The position numbers and the translations under genes are program-made. From assembly GCA_963731745.1 (NCBI GenBank), contig CAVSWT010000012.1, forward strand, positions 1 through 64,000: 64,000 nucleotides of DNA, given 5' to 3'. The notes under the pieces were generated by a model, which was not told the origin of the DNA, made no database searches, and saw only the letters and a list, made by a program, of their open reading frames with translations. Numbering within the stretch: the stretch's first letter is position 1; every line of letters starts with the position of its first letter. Source of the DNA: CAVSWT01 sp963731745 (lineage in GTDB: Bacteria > Bacteroidota > Ignavibacteria > Ignavibacteriales > Ignavibacteriaceae). Below, piece after piece: positions 27,626-37,671 of this stretch.

Positions 27626-27748
27626 TTATCCATCTAAAGAATTATTAAAAAAGATTTATCAAAAACTACCAATTCAGATAATAAGCATCAAAGCATGAAT
27701 ATTTGATATATTATATTATTAGGAGGGTCAATCTTCACAACTTAAAGA

Positions 27749-29533
27749 TTAATTTTCTAAAATTTTCTTTTCTTCAAGATAACTGCTGATAATTTCTCCT
27801 TCTCCAATTTGTTGACGCCACATTGCATAATATAGACCTTTCAAATCAAGTAATTCTTCATGCTTACCAGATTCGATTATATTTCCACGCTCCAAGACAT
27901 AAATATTATCTGCATGCATTATAGTCGAAAGCCGATGAGCGATTAGAATCGTCATTAAATCTTTACCGCTGGAAATTTCCCTGACAGTTTTACTAATTTC
28001 CTCTTCAGTCAATGAATCTAGCGCTGAAGTTGCTTCATCAAAAATTAAAATATCAGGCTGTCTTAATAGTGCCCGTGCAATAGACAATCTTTGTTTTTCA
28101 CCTCCGGAAACTTTTACGCCGCCTTCTCCAATTAAAGTATCCAGGCCTTTATCAGCACGAGCAAGTAAATTGTGAGCGGACGATTTTTTTAAAACTTCAT
28201 AACATTCTTCATTAGTTGCAGCGGGATTTACAAACAATAAATTCTCTTTAATTGTTCCGGAAAACAACTGAGTATCTTGAGTTACGAAACCTATTCTTTC
28301 GCGAAGTTCATCAAAATCTATTTTGCTTCCATTATAACCGTTATAAAAAATATTGCCTTCCTTAGGAATATAAAGTCCAACCAATAATTTAACCAAAGTA
28401 GTTTTACCCGCACCTGATGGTCCAACAAAAGCAATAGTTTCTCCAGTTTTAGTTGAAAATGAAATATTGTTTAATGCATTTTTAGAAGAAGATTGATGTT
28501 TAAAACCAACGTTTCGAAACTCAAGAGTTTTTATTGAACCGATTTTTTCAGGTTTAGCTGGTTTTATTTCAATGGGAGTCTCTAAAATATTTTTAAAATT
28601 TTCCAACGAAACTTCCGCTTCTCTATAAGTATTAATAATATCTCCTAAACTTTGAAGCGGTCCGAAAATAAAAAATGAATATATAAATAGAGAGAAAAAT
28701 TCACCAACAGAAATTTGCTGAGTAAAAATTAAATACAACATCAGAAACATTATGGTGGTCCTGATAAAGTTTACCGCTGTACCTTGAATAAAACTTAATG
28801 TGCGAATGTATTTTACTTTTTTTAATTCAAGAAGAAGAATTTTATCAGTGGTAGAATTTAACCTGGTTATTTCTTGTTCACCCAAACCTAAACTTTTTAC
28901 CAGCTCAATATTTCTTAATGATTCTGTAGTCGTTCCAGCTAAGGCAGTGGTTTGTTTAACAATTTCTTTTTGAATTTTTTTTATTCTTTTACTTAAAGCC
29001 GAACTTATAAAACCTAGTAAAGGAACCGCAGTAAAGAAAACGGGGGCAATCAACCAATGAACACTTACAGCATAAATTGTAACGAATATTACTCCTACCA
29101 AAGAAGTAAATAAAGTGTTTACAACCGAGGAAATTAATCTTTCAGTATCTATTCTTACTTTCTGAAGAATTCCTAAAGTTTCACCGCTTCGTTGATCTTC
29201 AAAAACTGAATAGGGAAGCAGGAGTGAGTGTTTAATACCGTCGGTATAAATTTTAGCTCCCAACTTTTGAGTAATTACATTTACAAAATAATCTTGAAAA
29301 TTTTTTGCTACTCTTGAAACAAATGCAACACCAACAGCAGCTAACAAAAGCAGCCCAACTCCTCTAAAAAATTGTTCGGTGGTATATTGTGAAAATTTAG
29401 TTGCGTATTTATCAATTACTATCCTAAAAATATAAGGGTCAAGTAATGAAAATATTTGATTTATAGCAGCTAAAACTAGAGAAAGTAAAACTATCTTCCA
29501 GTAATTTCTGAGATATTTTAAAAGTAATTTCAT
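27749..29533 (-). CDS. ABC transporter, fused permease and ATPase (exporter type)
   Basis: A 594-residue half-transporter. Residues 1-310 are a type I exporter membrane domain with six helices (for example WKIVLLSLVLAAINQIFSLL, HWLIAPVFFTAVPLLGF). The ATPase domain (about 330-580) has Walker A GPSGAGKTTL, the signature VSGGEKQRLSIARAL, Walker B ILIFDEATSAL and the H-loop IAHRLSTI. It should work as a homodimer exporting lipids, peptides or drugs; MsbA-like and multidrug members cannot be separated here. There is no C39 peptidase domain. It may be co-transcribed with the peptidase gene 123 bases downstream, but the link is weak. Confidence 0.88.
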   Translation of the reverse strand: MKLLLKYLRNYWKIVLLSLVLAAINQIFSLLDPYIFRIVIDKYATKFSQYTTEQFFRGVGLLLLAAVGVAFVSRVAKNFQDYFVNVITQKLGAKIYTDGIKHSLLLPYSVFEDQRSGETLGILQKVRIDTERLISSVVNTLFTSLVGVIFVTIYAVSVHWLIAPVFFTAVPLLGFISSALSKRIKKIQKEIVKQTTALAGTTTESLRNIELVKSLGLGEQEITRLNSTTDKILLLELKKVKYIRTLSFIQGTAVNFIRTTIMFLMLYLIFTQQISVGEFFSLFIYSFFIFGPLQSLGDIINTYREAEVSLENFKNILETPIEIKPAKPEKIGSIKTLEFRNVGFKHQSSSKNALNNISFSTKTGETIAFVGPSGAGKTTLVKLLVGLYIPKEGNIFYNGYNGSKIDFDELRERIGFVTQDTQLFSGTIKENLLFVNPAATNEECYEVLKKSSAHNLLARADKGLDTLIGEGGVKVSGGEKQRLSIARALLRQPDILIFDEATSALDSLTEEEISKTVREISSGKDLMTILIAHRLSTIMHADNIYVLERGNIIESGKHEELLDLKGLYYAMWRQQIGEGEIISSYLEEKKILEN

Positions 29534-29822
29534 GGATGGTTGAAGTTAAATAATAATCTAATAATGTGAAAGTAATCTAATGATTTGAAAACTTTAATTA
29601 AGTACGGTAATGCAACATAAAAATAAATTTCTCAATTAAGAGAATCAATCACTTTTTTCTTTTCTAAAATCCAAGAATCACTTAACTTAATAACTTAAAT
29701 TTTCTTTCTTATCCCGATAAATTCAATTAAAATATTTTTTTTCGATGGCATAATATGTGGATAAACTCTATATCTAATTTTTAGGGAAAAATATTTATTA
29801 AAGGATTTTTTAATCTTAAAGG

Positions 29823-32249
29823 ATGAGTACGTTTAACGAAATAAAAAACAAGCTTATTTGTTATCATTGCGGTGATATTTGCACTGATGATTCCATTTTT
29901 ATACATGATAAATATTTTTGCTGCAACGGCTGCAAAACTGTGTATGAAATTCTAAATGAAAATCAGCTTTGTAATTATTATACCTTGGATCAAAACCCAG
30001 GAATTTCTCCCAAGATTAATGTTATTAGAAAATTTGATTATTTAAATGACGAAACAATAATTAATCAATTAATTGATTTTAGAGATGAAAATATTACAGC
30101 AGTAACTTTTATTATTCCTCAAATGCATTGTAGTTCTTGCATTTGGCTGCTTGAAAATCTATTTAAAATTAATCCTTTAATAAATCAGTCTAAGGTTGAC
30201 TTCCTTAAAAAAACATTAAATGTAAGATTTCACAATCAAAAAATTAGCCTTAAAGAAGTAGTTGAATTGTTGGCTTCGTTGGGGTATGAACCTAATATTC
30301 AACTTGATAATCTTGATAAAAAAGGCAGCCGGAATAAATTAGATAAACACTTACTATTTAAAATCGGAATAGCTGGTTTTTGTTTTGGAAATATTATGTT
30401 AATAAGCTTTCCCGAATACTTATCAATTAATCCTTCCGAAGTATTTTTTAGAAAATTTTTTGGCCATTTAAATTTACTCTTGTCATTACCGGTGTTTTTT
30501 TATTCTGCATCCGATTATTTCATTTCAGCCTATAAAGGCTTAAGAAAAAAAATAGTAAATATTGATTTCCCAATTTCACTTGGAATTGCGGTTTTATTCT
30601 TTAGAAGTGCATACGAAATTTTAACATATTCCGGAGCGGGCTATTTTGACTCGCTTTCCGGTTTAGTTTTCTTTTTGCTGATTGGAAAGTTATTTCAAAA
30701 TAAAACTTATGATGCTCTCAATTTTGAACGAGATTATAAATCATATTTCCCGATTGCAGTTACAGTAAAATTTGGCCAAGAAGAAAAATCCAAACCATTA
30801 TCAAACTTAAAAATTGGAGATAGAATTTTAATAAGAAATAATGAGATTATTCCTGCAGATTCAATTTTGTTTAATGGGGAAGGTTTTATTGATTATAGTT
30901 TTGTAACAGGAGAATCCAAACCAGTCGAAAAAGTTTCCGGTGAATTAATTTATGCTGGGGGAAGGCAAGCTGGTGGATTATTGGAATTGGAGGTTGTCAA
31001 AGAGGTTTCACAGAGTTACTTAACTCAATTGTGGAATAATGATTCGTTCAATAAAAAAAATGAAAGTCAGTTTACAGATTTTTCAAATTCCGTTAGCAAA
31101 TATTTTACTGCTGCTATATTATTAATTGCCTTAGTCTCAGCTGCCTTTTGGTTTACTTCAGGAATTGCTGCTTCGTTAACTGTTTTCACTTCCGTGCTGA
31201 TTGTTGCTTGTCCATGCGCGCTTGCTCTATCAATTCCATTTACTTTTGGCAATACAATAAGAATTTTTGGTAAAAATAAGTTCTATCTGAAAAATTCTGC
31301 GGCAATAGAGGAACTTAGTAAAATAGATGAAATAGTTTTCGATAAAACCGGCACAATCACTGAAACCGGCAAAGCTGCGGTGAATTATGTCGGAACAGAA
31401 CTAAATGAGTTTCAAAAAGAAATGGTAAAATCTTTGGTGCGAAATTCAACTCACACATTAAGTAAAAGAATATATGATTCAATTGAAACCGACAAAGTAT
31501 TTAATGTTTCTAATTACATGGAGATAAGTGGAAAAGGCCTGGAAGGAATAGTTTTAGGAAGCAAAATCAAATTAGGATCAAAGAATTTTGTTATTAACGA
31601 TGATGAGTTTAGCAGCGAAAAATCAGAGATAGTAAATTCATTAATTTTTTTATCCATTAATGATGAAGTATTAGGTTACTTTGCAGTATCAAATTCCTAT
31701 AGATCCGGATTAGATAAAACAATGAAAACATTAGCCGAAAATTATAGTTTATATTTATTATCCGGCGATAACAACAGTGAAATTGTGAACTTGAAAAAGT
31801 ATTTCCCCAACGAAGAAAAATTATTTTTTAATCAATCCCCGGCTTCTAAATTGGAATTCATAAAAAATCAAAGATTAAAAAACAAAAATATTTTGATGAT
31901 TGGTGACGGCCTAAATGATGCCGGCGCATTAAGCCAAAGTAATATAGGCATTTCCGTAACTGATAATATTCATAGCTTCTCACCCGCGTGTGATGCAATT
32001 CTGCAAGGCTCAAAGTTAAATATGATTGATAAGTTTATTCAATTTGCAAAAACCAGCACTAAAATTATAAACATAAGCTTTGTTATTTCATTTTTATATA
32101 ATATAGTTGGGTTAAGCTTCGCGGTTCAAGGTATGCTTTCTCCAATTGTAGCAGCTATACTAATGCCGATTAGCTCTATATCAGTTGTAATATTTGTTAC
32201 GTCTTCAACTAATTATTTTGCAAGGAAGAGAGGTTTGCTATCTCAGTAA
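29823..32249 (+). CDS. ccoI: CcoI/FixI-type copper P1B-ATPase
   Basis: An 808-residue heavy-metal ATPase needed to load copper into cbb3 oxidase. It starts with a Cys-rich metal-binding domain (CYHCGDIC, CCNGCKTVYE), followed by an HMA domain with MHCSSCIW (C103, C106). The membrane metal site is ACPCALALSIP (C463, C465). The phosphorylation site is D507 in FDKTGTIT, the actuator loop FVTGESKPVEK, and the hinge GDGLNDAGAL. The order of domains and the position just before ccoS and ccoNO identify it as the CcoI type rather than a detoxifying CopA. The 289 bases upstream contain no clear FNR-type (TTGAT-N4-ATCAA) box. Confidence 0.92.
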   Translation: MSTFNEIKNKLICYHCGDICTDDSIFIHDKYFCCNGCKTVYEILNENQLCNYYTLDQNPGISPKINVIRKFDYLNDETIINQLIDFRDENITAVTFIIPQMHCSSCIWLLENLFKINPLINQSKVDFLKKTLNVRFHNQKISLKEVVELLASLGYEPNIQLDNLDKKGSRNKLDKHLLFKIGIAGFCFGNIMLISFPEYLSINPSEVFFRKFFGHLNLLLSLPVFFYSASDYFISAYKGLRKKIVNIDFPISLGIAVLFFRSAYEILTYSGAGYFDSLSGLVFFLLIGKLFQNKTYDALNFERDYKSYFPIAVTVKFGQEEKSKPLSNLKIGDRILIRNNEIIPADSILFNGEGFIDYSFVTGESKPVEKVSGELIYAGGRQAGGLLELEVVKEVSQSYLTQLWNNDSFNKKNESQFTDFSNSVSKYFTAAILLIALVSAAFWFTSGIAASLTVFTSVLIVACPCALALSIPFTFGNTIRIFGKNKFYLKNSAAIEELSKIDEIVFDKTGTITETGKAAVNYVGTELNEFQKEMVKSLVRNSTHTLSKRIYDSIETDKVFNVSNYMEISGKGLEGIVLGSKIKLGSKNFVINDDEFSSEKSEIVNSLIFLSINDEVLGYFAVSNSYRSGLDKTMKTLAENYSLYLLSGDNNSEIVNLKKYFPNEEKLFFNQSPASKLEFIKNQRLKNKNILMIGDGLNDAGALSQSNIGISVTDNIHSFSPACDAILQGSKLNMIDKFIQFAKTSTKIINISFVISFLYNIVGLSFAVQGMLSPIVAAILMPISSISVVIFVTSSTNYFARKRGLLSQ

Positions 32250-32257
32250 TTGCTGTT

Positions 32258-32455
32258 TTGATAATTATAAGTTTAGTTGTCGCTTCCGGATTTTTAATAG
32301 CGTTCTTGTGGGCAGTTAAAAGCGGTCAATATCGTGATACTTATACGCCTTCAGTCAGGATGCTGTTTGATGAAGAAGATAAAAATATTATTAGAGACAA
32401 TGCTGCCAGTCATGCCGGCCAGCAAGATAAAATTCATTTAAAGGAGAATAATTAA
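32258..32455 (+). CDS. ccoS: CcoS, cbb3 oxidase assembly protein
   Basis: A single-helix 65-residue protein (TTG start at 32258) with the CcoS signature AFLWAVKSGQY followed by TPSVRMLF. The start is uncertain. In the same frame, upstream codons read ISVIAVL, which matches the usual MSVI start of CcoS, with ATC at 32240 in the Met position and the end of ccoI overlapping. Either a TTG start trims the helix or a rare non-ATG start is used. CcoS is needed for cofactor insertion into CcoN. It overlaps the ATG of ccoNO by one base. Confidence 0.85.
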   Translation: MIIISLVVASGFLIAFLWAVKSGQYRDTYTPSVRMLFDEEDKNIIRDNAASHAGQQDKIHLKENN

Positions 32456-34590
32456 TGCAGTTAGAAAAATTTAGTTACGATAATAAAATCGTACGAAATT
32501 TTGCCTTTGCCACTGTCCTCTGGGGAATAGTAGGCATGCTGGTTGGATTGTTAATAGCTTCTCAGCTGTTTGCCCCGGCATTAAACTTTAACATACCCTT
32601 TCTTACTTTTGGAAGAATTAGGCCTCTGCATACCAATGCTGTAATTTTTGCTTTTGTAGGCAACGCTATTTTTATGGGAGTATATCACTCATTGCAAAGA
32701 CTGTGTAAAGCTAGAATGTTTAGTGATAAACTCAGTCAAATTCATTTTTGGGGTTGGCAATTAATTATAGTAGCCGCGGCAATCACCATCCCGCTTGGAA
32801 TAACAACAAGTAAAGAATACGCTGAACTTGAATGGCCTATTGATATTGCTATTACTTTGGTCTGGGTTGTTTTTGGAATTAATATGCTTGGTACTATCTT
32901 CAAAAGAAGAGAAAGCCATATGTACGTTGCAATCTGGTTTTATATTGCAACATGGGTAACCGTTGCGGTACTTCATATTACAAATTCCATTGAAGTTCCT
33001 GTCAGCTTTTTGAAAAGTTATCCAATTTATGCCGGTGTTCAAGACGCATTGGTTCAATGGTGGTACGGACACAATGCCGTAGCATTCTTTTTAACAACTC
33101 CTTATTTGGGATTGATGTATTATTATCTCCCTAAAGCTGCTAACCGGCCTATATATTCGTATAGATTATCCATTGTTCACTTCTGGGCATTGATCTTTAT
33201 ATACATTTGGGCAGGCCCGCACCATCTTTTATATTCTGCACTACCTGATTGGGCTCAATCTTTAGGAACAGTTTTTTCGATTATGTTAATTGCACCTTCA
33301 TGGGGCGGAATGATAAACGGTTTGCTTACCTTAAGAGGAGCTTGGGATAAAGTACGGCAAGATCCTATTTTAAAATTTATGGTTGTTGCAGTTACTGCTT
33401 ATGGTATGGCCACCTTTGAAGGTCCGATGCTTTCATTGAAAAGTGTAAATGCAATTGCACATTTTACTGACTGGATTATTGCACATGTTCACGTTGGTGC
33501 TTTGGGTTGGAATGGTTTTTTAACATTTGGTATCCTTTATTGGTTGATACCAAGACTATACCGTACTGAACTCTTTTCAAAGAAATTAGCGAATGTTCAT
33601 TTTTGGTTAGGGACACTTGGAATTGTGTTTTATGTATCTTCAATGTATTGGTCTGGAATAACTCAATCATTAATGTGGAAAGAATTTAATCCGCTTGGCA
33701 TGCTTCAATACCCAAACTTTCTTGAAACTGTTTTGCAGATAATTCCAATGTATATGATTCGTGCAGTGGGCGGAGTACTTTATCTCTCCGGTGTCGTTTT
33801 AATGACATATAATTTGGTTAAGACTGTTAAGCAAGGACATTTTGTTGATAACGAAGAAGCCGAAGCACCCGCTTTGATAAAAACAAAAGATAAAGTAGTA
33901 AAAGGTATGAGACATCGATGGTTAGAAAAACGCCCCATCCAATTTACTTTAGCGGCAACCATTACAATTTTAATCGGCGGTATAGTTGAATTTCTTCCTA
34001 CGTTTTTAGTTCAATCAAATGTGCCGACTATTGCCAGCGTAAAACCATATACTCCGCTGGAATTACAAGGCAGAGATATTTATATAAGAGAAGGATGTGT
34101 AAGCTGTCATTCACAGTTGGTTCGCCCCTTCAGATCAGAAACAGAACGCTACGGAGAATATTCCAAGGCTGGTGAATATGTTTTTGATCATCCATTTTTA
34201 TGGGGTTCAAAAAGAACCGGGCCTGATTTGCACCGCGAAGGGAAAAAATATCCAAATCTATGGCATTATCTTCATTTAGAAAATCCTAGAAGTATGTCTC
34301 CAAATTCTATTATGCCGAATTATCCATGGCTGTTAACGGATGACCTGGATACATCGGGAACAGCAAAGAAAATAAGAGTTATGCAGACGCTTGGTGTTCC
34401 TTATCCGGAAGGTTATGATAAAGTTGCAAATGAAGATTTGATAAAACAGTCCGAAAGTATAGCGCTTGATCTTCAAAAAAACGGTGCGCCGGTCGAAAGC
34501 CAAAAAGAAATAATTGCAGTTATAGCTTATCTGCAAAGGCTTGGAACTGATATTAAAGTAAATTCAAATAACACTACTGCAAATAAATAG
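32455..34590 (+). CDS. ccoNO: fused cbb3 oxidase subunits I and II
   Basis: A 711-residue fusion. Residues 1-480 are CcoN, with 12 or more helices and the heme/copper ligands in GRIRPLHTNAVIFAF, WYGHNAVAFFLTTPYLG, WAGPHHLLYS and TDWIIAHVHVGALGWNG. A linker leads to a membrane helix (about 500-520) and the CcoO mono-heme domain with EGCVSCHSQ (C548, C551, H552) and GPDLHREGKKYP. The Met ligand is plausibly in IMPNYPWL. CcoN-CcoO fusion is common in Bacteroidota and Chlorobi-group bacteria. It reduces oxygen to water and pumps protons at low oxygen. It has a good ribosome site (AAAGGAG). Confidence 0.93.
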   Translation: MQLEKFSYDNKIVRNFAFATVLWGIVGMLVGLLIASQLFAPALNFNIPFLTFGRIRPLHTNAVIFAFVGNAIFMGVYHSLQRLCKARMFSDKLSQIHFWGWQLIIVAAAITIPLGITTSKEYAELEWPIDIAITLVWVVFGINMLGTIFKRRESHMYVAIWFYIATWVTVAVLHITNSIEVPVSFLKSYPIYAGVQDALVQWWYGHNAVAFFLTTPYLGLMYYYLPKAANRPIYSYRLSIVHFWALIFIYIWAGPHHLLYSALPDWAQSLGTVFSIMLIAPSWGGMINGLLTLRGAWDKVRQDPILKFMVVAVTAYGMATFEGPMLSLKSVNAIAHFTDWIIAHVHVGALGWNGFLTFGILYWLIPRLYRTELFSKKLANVHFWLGTLGIVFYVSSMYWSGITQSLMWKEFNPLGMLQYPNFLETVLQIIPMYMIRAVGGVLYLSGVVLMTYNLVKTVKQGHFVDNEEAEAPALIKTKDKVVKGMRHRWLEKRPIQFTLAATITILIGGIVEFLPTFLVQSNVPTIASVKPYTPLELQGRDIYIREGCVSCHSQLVRPFRSETERYGEYSKAGEYVFDHPFLWGSKRTGPDLHREGKKYPNLWHYLHLENPRSMSPNSIMPNYPWLLTDDLDTSGTAKKIRVMQTLGVPYPEGYDKVANEDLIKQSESIALDLQKNGAPVESQKEIIAVIAYLQRLGTDIKVNSNNTTANK

Positions 34591-34598
34591 GAAAATTA

Positions 34599-34823
34599 AT
34601 GTATAAAGAAATATTACAATCGGTTGAAGGAATTGGAATTTATCCAATAATTTCTTTGTCGATATTTTTTATCTTTTTTGTTGTATTAATTATTTGGGTT
34701 ATCAAAGTTGATAAAAAGTATTTAAACAAAATGGAAATGTTACCTTTAGAACTATCCGCGAACGGAAAAGATTCACAACATAAAGAGAACTTAAATTTAA
34801 AAGGTGAATTAAATGGCAAATAG
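34599..34823 (+). CDS. ccoQ: CcoQ-like small cbb3 oxidase subunit
   Basis: A 74-residue protein with one membrane helix (IISLSIFFIFFVVLIIWVI) and a basic, polar tail, 8 bases after ccoNO and overlapping the start of ccoP by 11 bases. CcoQ proteins are poorly conserved, so the call rests mainly on size, topology and position. It probably stabilises the complex. Confidence 0.78.
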   Translation: MYKEILQSVEGIGIYPIISLSIFFIFFVVLIIWVIKVDKKYLNKMEMLPLELSANGKDSQHKENLNLKGELNGK

Positions 34824-35682
34824 ATTTTTAATATTACTGTCATATGTATTTCTAATATTAACAGCAGCACCCATGAAGTTATTTGCACAGACTCAGGAAA
34901 CAGGAATTTCTCCAGACTATTACGATGTTATGGCAATTATATTTCTTGGTGTATTGATTTTAATATTGTTTGCATTCCTTCGCTGGGGAACAGAAGAAGG
35001 TAAAGATGAAGTAAAGCAGTCGGTGAATATTTGGGAAAAAGTTAAACAATATTTAACAGCCGCTACACCAATTGAAAACGAAAAAGATATTTTAATGGAT
35101 CATGATTATGATGGAATAAAAGAACTTGATAATAAGATTCCCCCATGGTTCAGCTATTTATTTTATACAACTATAATAATTGCAGTTTACTATTTATTGA
35201 ACTATCATGTCTTTAAAACCGGAATGCTTCAAGCAGAAGAATATAAAACTGAAATGCAGCAGGCTGAACTATTAAAAGCCGAACTTGAAAACAGCGGAAC
35301 TTTTTTAAATGAAAATAATGTTCAGCTATTAACTAGTCAAGATGCTATTAATGAAGGTAAGCAAGTTTTTAATGCAAACTGCGTGGCTTGTCATCGAGCA
35401 GATGCCGGCGGAGCTGTTGGACCAAATTTAACTGACAATTATTGGATTCATGGCGGCGGAATAAAAAATGTATTTAAAACAATTAAGTACGGCGTACCTG
35501 ATAAAGGAATGGTAACCTGGCAGCAGACATTAACTCCAAAACAAATTCAAGAAGTAGCCAGTTATGTTATAAGCTTGAAGGGAACAAATCCTGTTAATCC
35601 TAAACCCCCGCAGGGTAATTTATATGTACCTGCAGATAGCACGGCATCGGTAGACTCAACAAAAATAGTTGAGAAGAATTAA
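34813..35682 (+). CDS. ccoP: cbb3 oxidase subunit III, mono-heme CcoP
   Basis: A 289-residue protein with two membrane segments (about residues 9-25 and 42-58, MAIIFLGVLILILFAFL), a third at about 118-135 (FYTTIIIAVYYLLNYHVF) and one cytochrome c domain with CVACH (C190, C193, H194). The Met ligand is in DKGMVTWQ. Proteobacterial CcoP has two hemes; this form has one, as is usual in Bacteroidota. It passes electrons to the CcoN active site. It overlaps ccoQ and is followed 14 bases later by ccoG. Confidence 0.9.
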   Translation: MANRFLILLSYVFLILTAAPMKLFAQTQETGISPDYYDVMAIIFLGVLILILFAFLRWGTEEGKDEVKQSVNIWEKVKQYLTAATPIENEKDILMDHDYDGIKELDNKIPPWFSYLFYTTIIIAVYYLLNYHVFKTGMLQAEEYKTEMQQAELLKAELENSGTFLNENNVQLLTSQDAINEGKQVFNANCVACHRADAGGAVGPNLTDNYWIHGGGIKNVFKTIKYGVPDKGMVTWQQTLTPKQIQEVASYVISLKGTNPVNPKPPQGNLYVPADSTASVDSTKIVEKN

Positions 35683-35696
35683 TTTAATATGAAGTT

Positions 35697-37124
35697 ATGA
35701 TAATGGAAGATGTGAAATTAGATGAATCGTTTAGGGATAGTCTCTCAACAGTTAGCAAAGAAGGCAAAAGAAAATGGATCTATCCCAAAAAACCTTCCGG
35801 CAGATTTTATAATGCAAGAACGCTAGTAAGCTTTGTTCTGCTTGCAATCTTGATTGCCACTCCTTTTATTAAAGTAAACGGAAGGCCGTTTGTTCTATTT
35901 GATTTTCTCAATAGAAATTTTATTCTATTTGCAATTCCTTTCGGCCCGCAGGACTTCCATCTATTCGTTATTGCAATGATTACAATTATTGTGTTTATAA
36001 TTCTATTTACAGTAGTATTTGGAAGGGTGTTTTGCGGATGGGCCTGCCCTCAAACCATTTTTATGGAAATGGTGTTTCGTAAAATAGAATATTGGATTGA
36101 AGGTGATGCTCTTTCACAGATAAAATTAAATGCTGCCGCTTGGTCATCTAAAAAAATCATTAAGAAAACAACTAAGCATATAATATTTTTTGCAATCGCA
36201 TTTTTTATTTCAAATATTTTTCTTTCTTATATAATTGGTATTGATGCATTATATAAAATTATTCAAGATCCTCCCTCCGAACATATGCAGGGATTAATTG
36301 CCATCTTAGTTTTCTCGGGAGTTTTTTATTGGGTGTTTTCATCTTTTAGAGAACAAGCCTGCACTTTAATGTGTCCTTATGGCAGACTGCAGGGAGTATT
36401 ACTTGACCAAGACTCAATTGTAATTGCCTATGATCACAAGCGCGGGGAGCCGAGGGGAAAAATAAAGAAAAATGAAATTCAATCCGGCAAAGGTGATTGT
36501 GTTGATTGCCATTTATGCGTTGATGTTTGTCCAACCGGGATTGACATTCGAAATGGAATTCAGCTTGAGTGTGTGAATTGTACTGCCTGCATAGATGCTT
36601 GTGATGCGGTTATGGAAAAAGTAAACCGTCCTAAAGGATTAATTAGATACGATTCATTGAATGGAATTGAAAACAAAACGAAATTTAGATTTACAGCAAG
36701 AATGAAAGGTTACAGCACTGTACTGATTTTGCTAGTTGGTTTGCTTGGTTATCTATTGGCTACAAGAACTGACTTCAATATTGATGTACTGAGAACGCCG
36801 GGCATGCTATATCAAGAACAGCCAAATGATAAAGTAAGCAATGTGTATGATATTAGTATTGTGAATAAAACGTTTGATGAGATGCCGATTAACTTGGTAT
36901 TACATAATAAAGATGCTGAGCTTAATCTAGTTGGGAAAAACATATATCTGAAAGCTAACCAAAAGTATGAAGGAAAGTTTTTAGTTATGATACCAAAATC
37001 GGCAATCAAATTTATGAATACTCCAATTTCTATAGGAGTGTATTCGAATAATAAGTTATTAAGAGAAGTCCAATCATCATTTCTTGGGCCGGTAAAAAGA
37101 GATGATGACAAAGAAAACGAATAG
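35697..37124 (+). CDS. ccoG: CcoG (RdxA/FixG), cbb3 assembly ferredoxin-like protein
   Basis: A 475-residue membrane Fe-S protein. Five membrane helices flank an N-terminal motif FCGWACPQTIF and ACTLMCPYGRLQG. A 2[4Fe-4S] region follows: CVDCHLCVDVCPTGIDIR and ECVNCTACIDACDAVM. The C-terminal periplasmic domain is Ig-like (about 370-470). CcoG is thought to reduce copper during cbb3 assembly. The start is at ATG 35697 or, two codons later, 35703. It is part of the ccoNOQPGH operon. Confidence 0.9.
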   Translation: MIMEDVKLDESFRDSLSTVSKEGKRKWIYPKKPSGRFYNARTLVSFVLLAILIATPFIKVNGRPFVLFDFLNRNFILFAIPFGPQDFHLFVIAMITIIVFIILFTVVFGRVFCGWACPQTIFMEMVFRKIEYWIEGDALSQIKLNAAAWSSKKIIKKTTKHIIFFAIAFFISNIFLSYIIGIDALYKIIQDPPSEHMQGLIAILVFSGVFYWVFSSFREQACTLMCPYGRLQGVLLDQDSIVIAYDHKRGEPRGKIKKNEIQSGKGDCVDCHLCVDVCPTGIDIRNGIQLECVNCTACIDACDAVMEKVNRPKGLIRYDSLNGIENKTKFRFTARMKGYSTVLILLVGLLGYLLATRTDFNIDVLRTPGMLYQEQPNDKVSNVYDISIVNKTFDEMPINLVLHNKDAELNLVGKNIYLKANQKYEGKFLVMIPKSAIKFMNTPISIGVYSNNKLLREVQSSFLGPVKRDDDKENE

Positions 37125-37221
37125 TACTTTATATTCTCTTATAATCATTCTTTAATCAGATTAATATTTATAAGATATTTGAAATTTGGTAAGATTAGTC
37201 AGCAAAAAGGAATAACTATAA

Positions 37222-37671
37222 ATGAAAATTAAATTTAACTGGGGGTTTGGAATTGTAATTTCAATTTTAATTTTTATGACGGTGACTGTAATTATGGTTA
37301 CACTGTCTATGAAACAAAACACTGATTTAGTAACTGATAATTATTACGAAAAAACATTGAAGTATCAAGACCAAATTGATATTGAAAAACGAAGTGCAAA
37401 GTTTGTTAAAGAAATGCAAGTATCAAACGAAAACAACTCGGTCAATATTATCTTCCCGGAAATTTTTCGAAGCGTACCGGTAAAAGGCGAGTTATATTTT
37501 TACCGCCCCTCAGATGCGAAGAATGATTTTACCATTCCCTTACAAATTGATAAAAAAGGAAATCAAGTTATTCCCTCAGCCAAAATGGAAAGAGGGTTAT
37601 GGAAAATTAAAGTTGATTGGGTAATGGCAAAAGAAAATTATTATTGTGAAAAATCTCTTTTAATTAATTAA
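37222..37671 (+). CDS. fixH: FixH/CcoH family protein
   Basis: A 149-residue protein with one N-terminal membrane helix (GFGIVISILIFMTVTVIMV) and a periplasmic beta domain. The Asp-Asn-Tyr-Tyr-Glu-Lys stretch (VTDNYYEKTLKYQDQID) is typical of FixH. It is required for cbb3 assembly or stability, possibly with CcoI. Its last base overlaps the start of the next gene, which is strong evidence for co-translation. There are 97 bases between it and ccoG. Confidence 0.85.
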   Translation: MKIKFNWGFGIVISILIFMTVTVIMVTLSMKQNTDLVTDNYYEKTLKYQDQIDIEKRSAKFVKEMQVSNENNSVNIIFPEIFRSVPVKGELYFYRPSDAKNDFTIPLQIDKKGNQVIPSAKMERGLWKIKVDWVMAKENYYCEKSLLIN

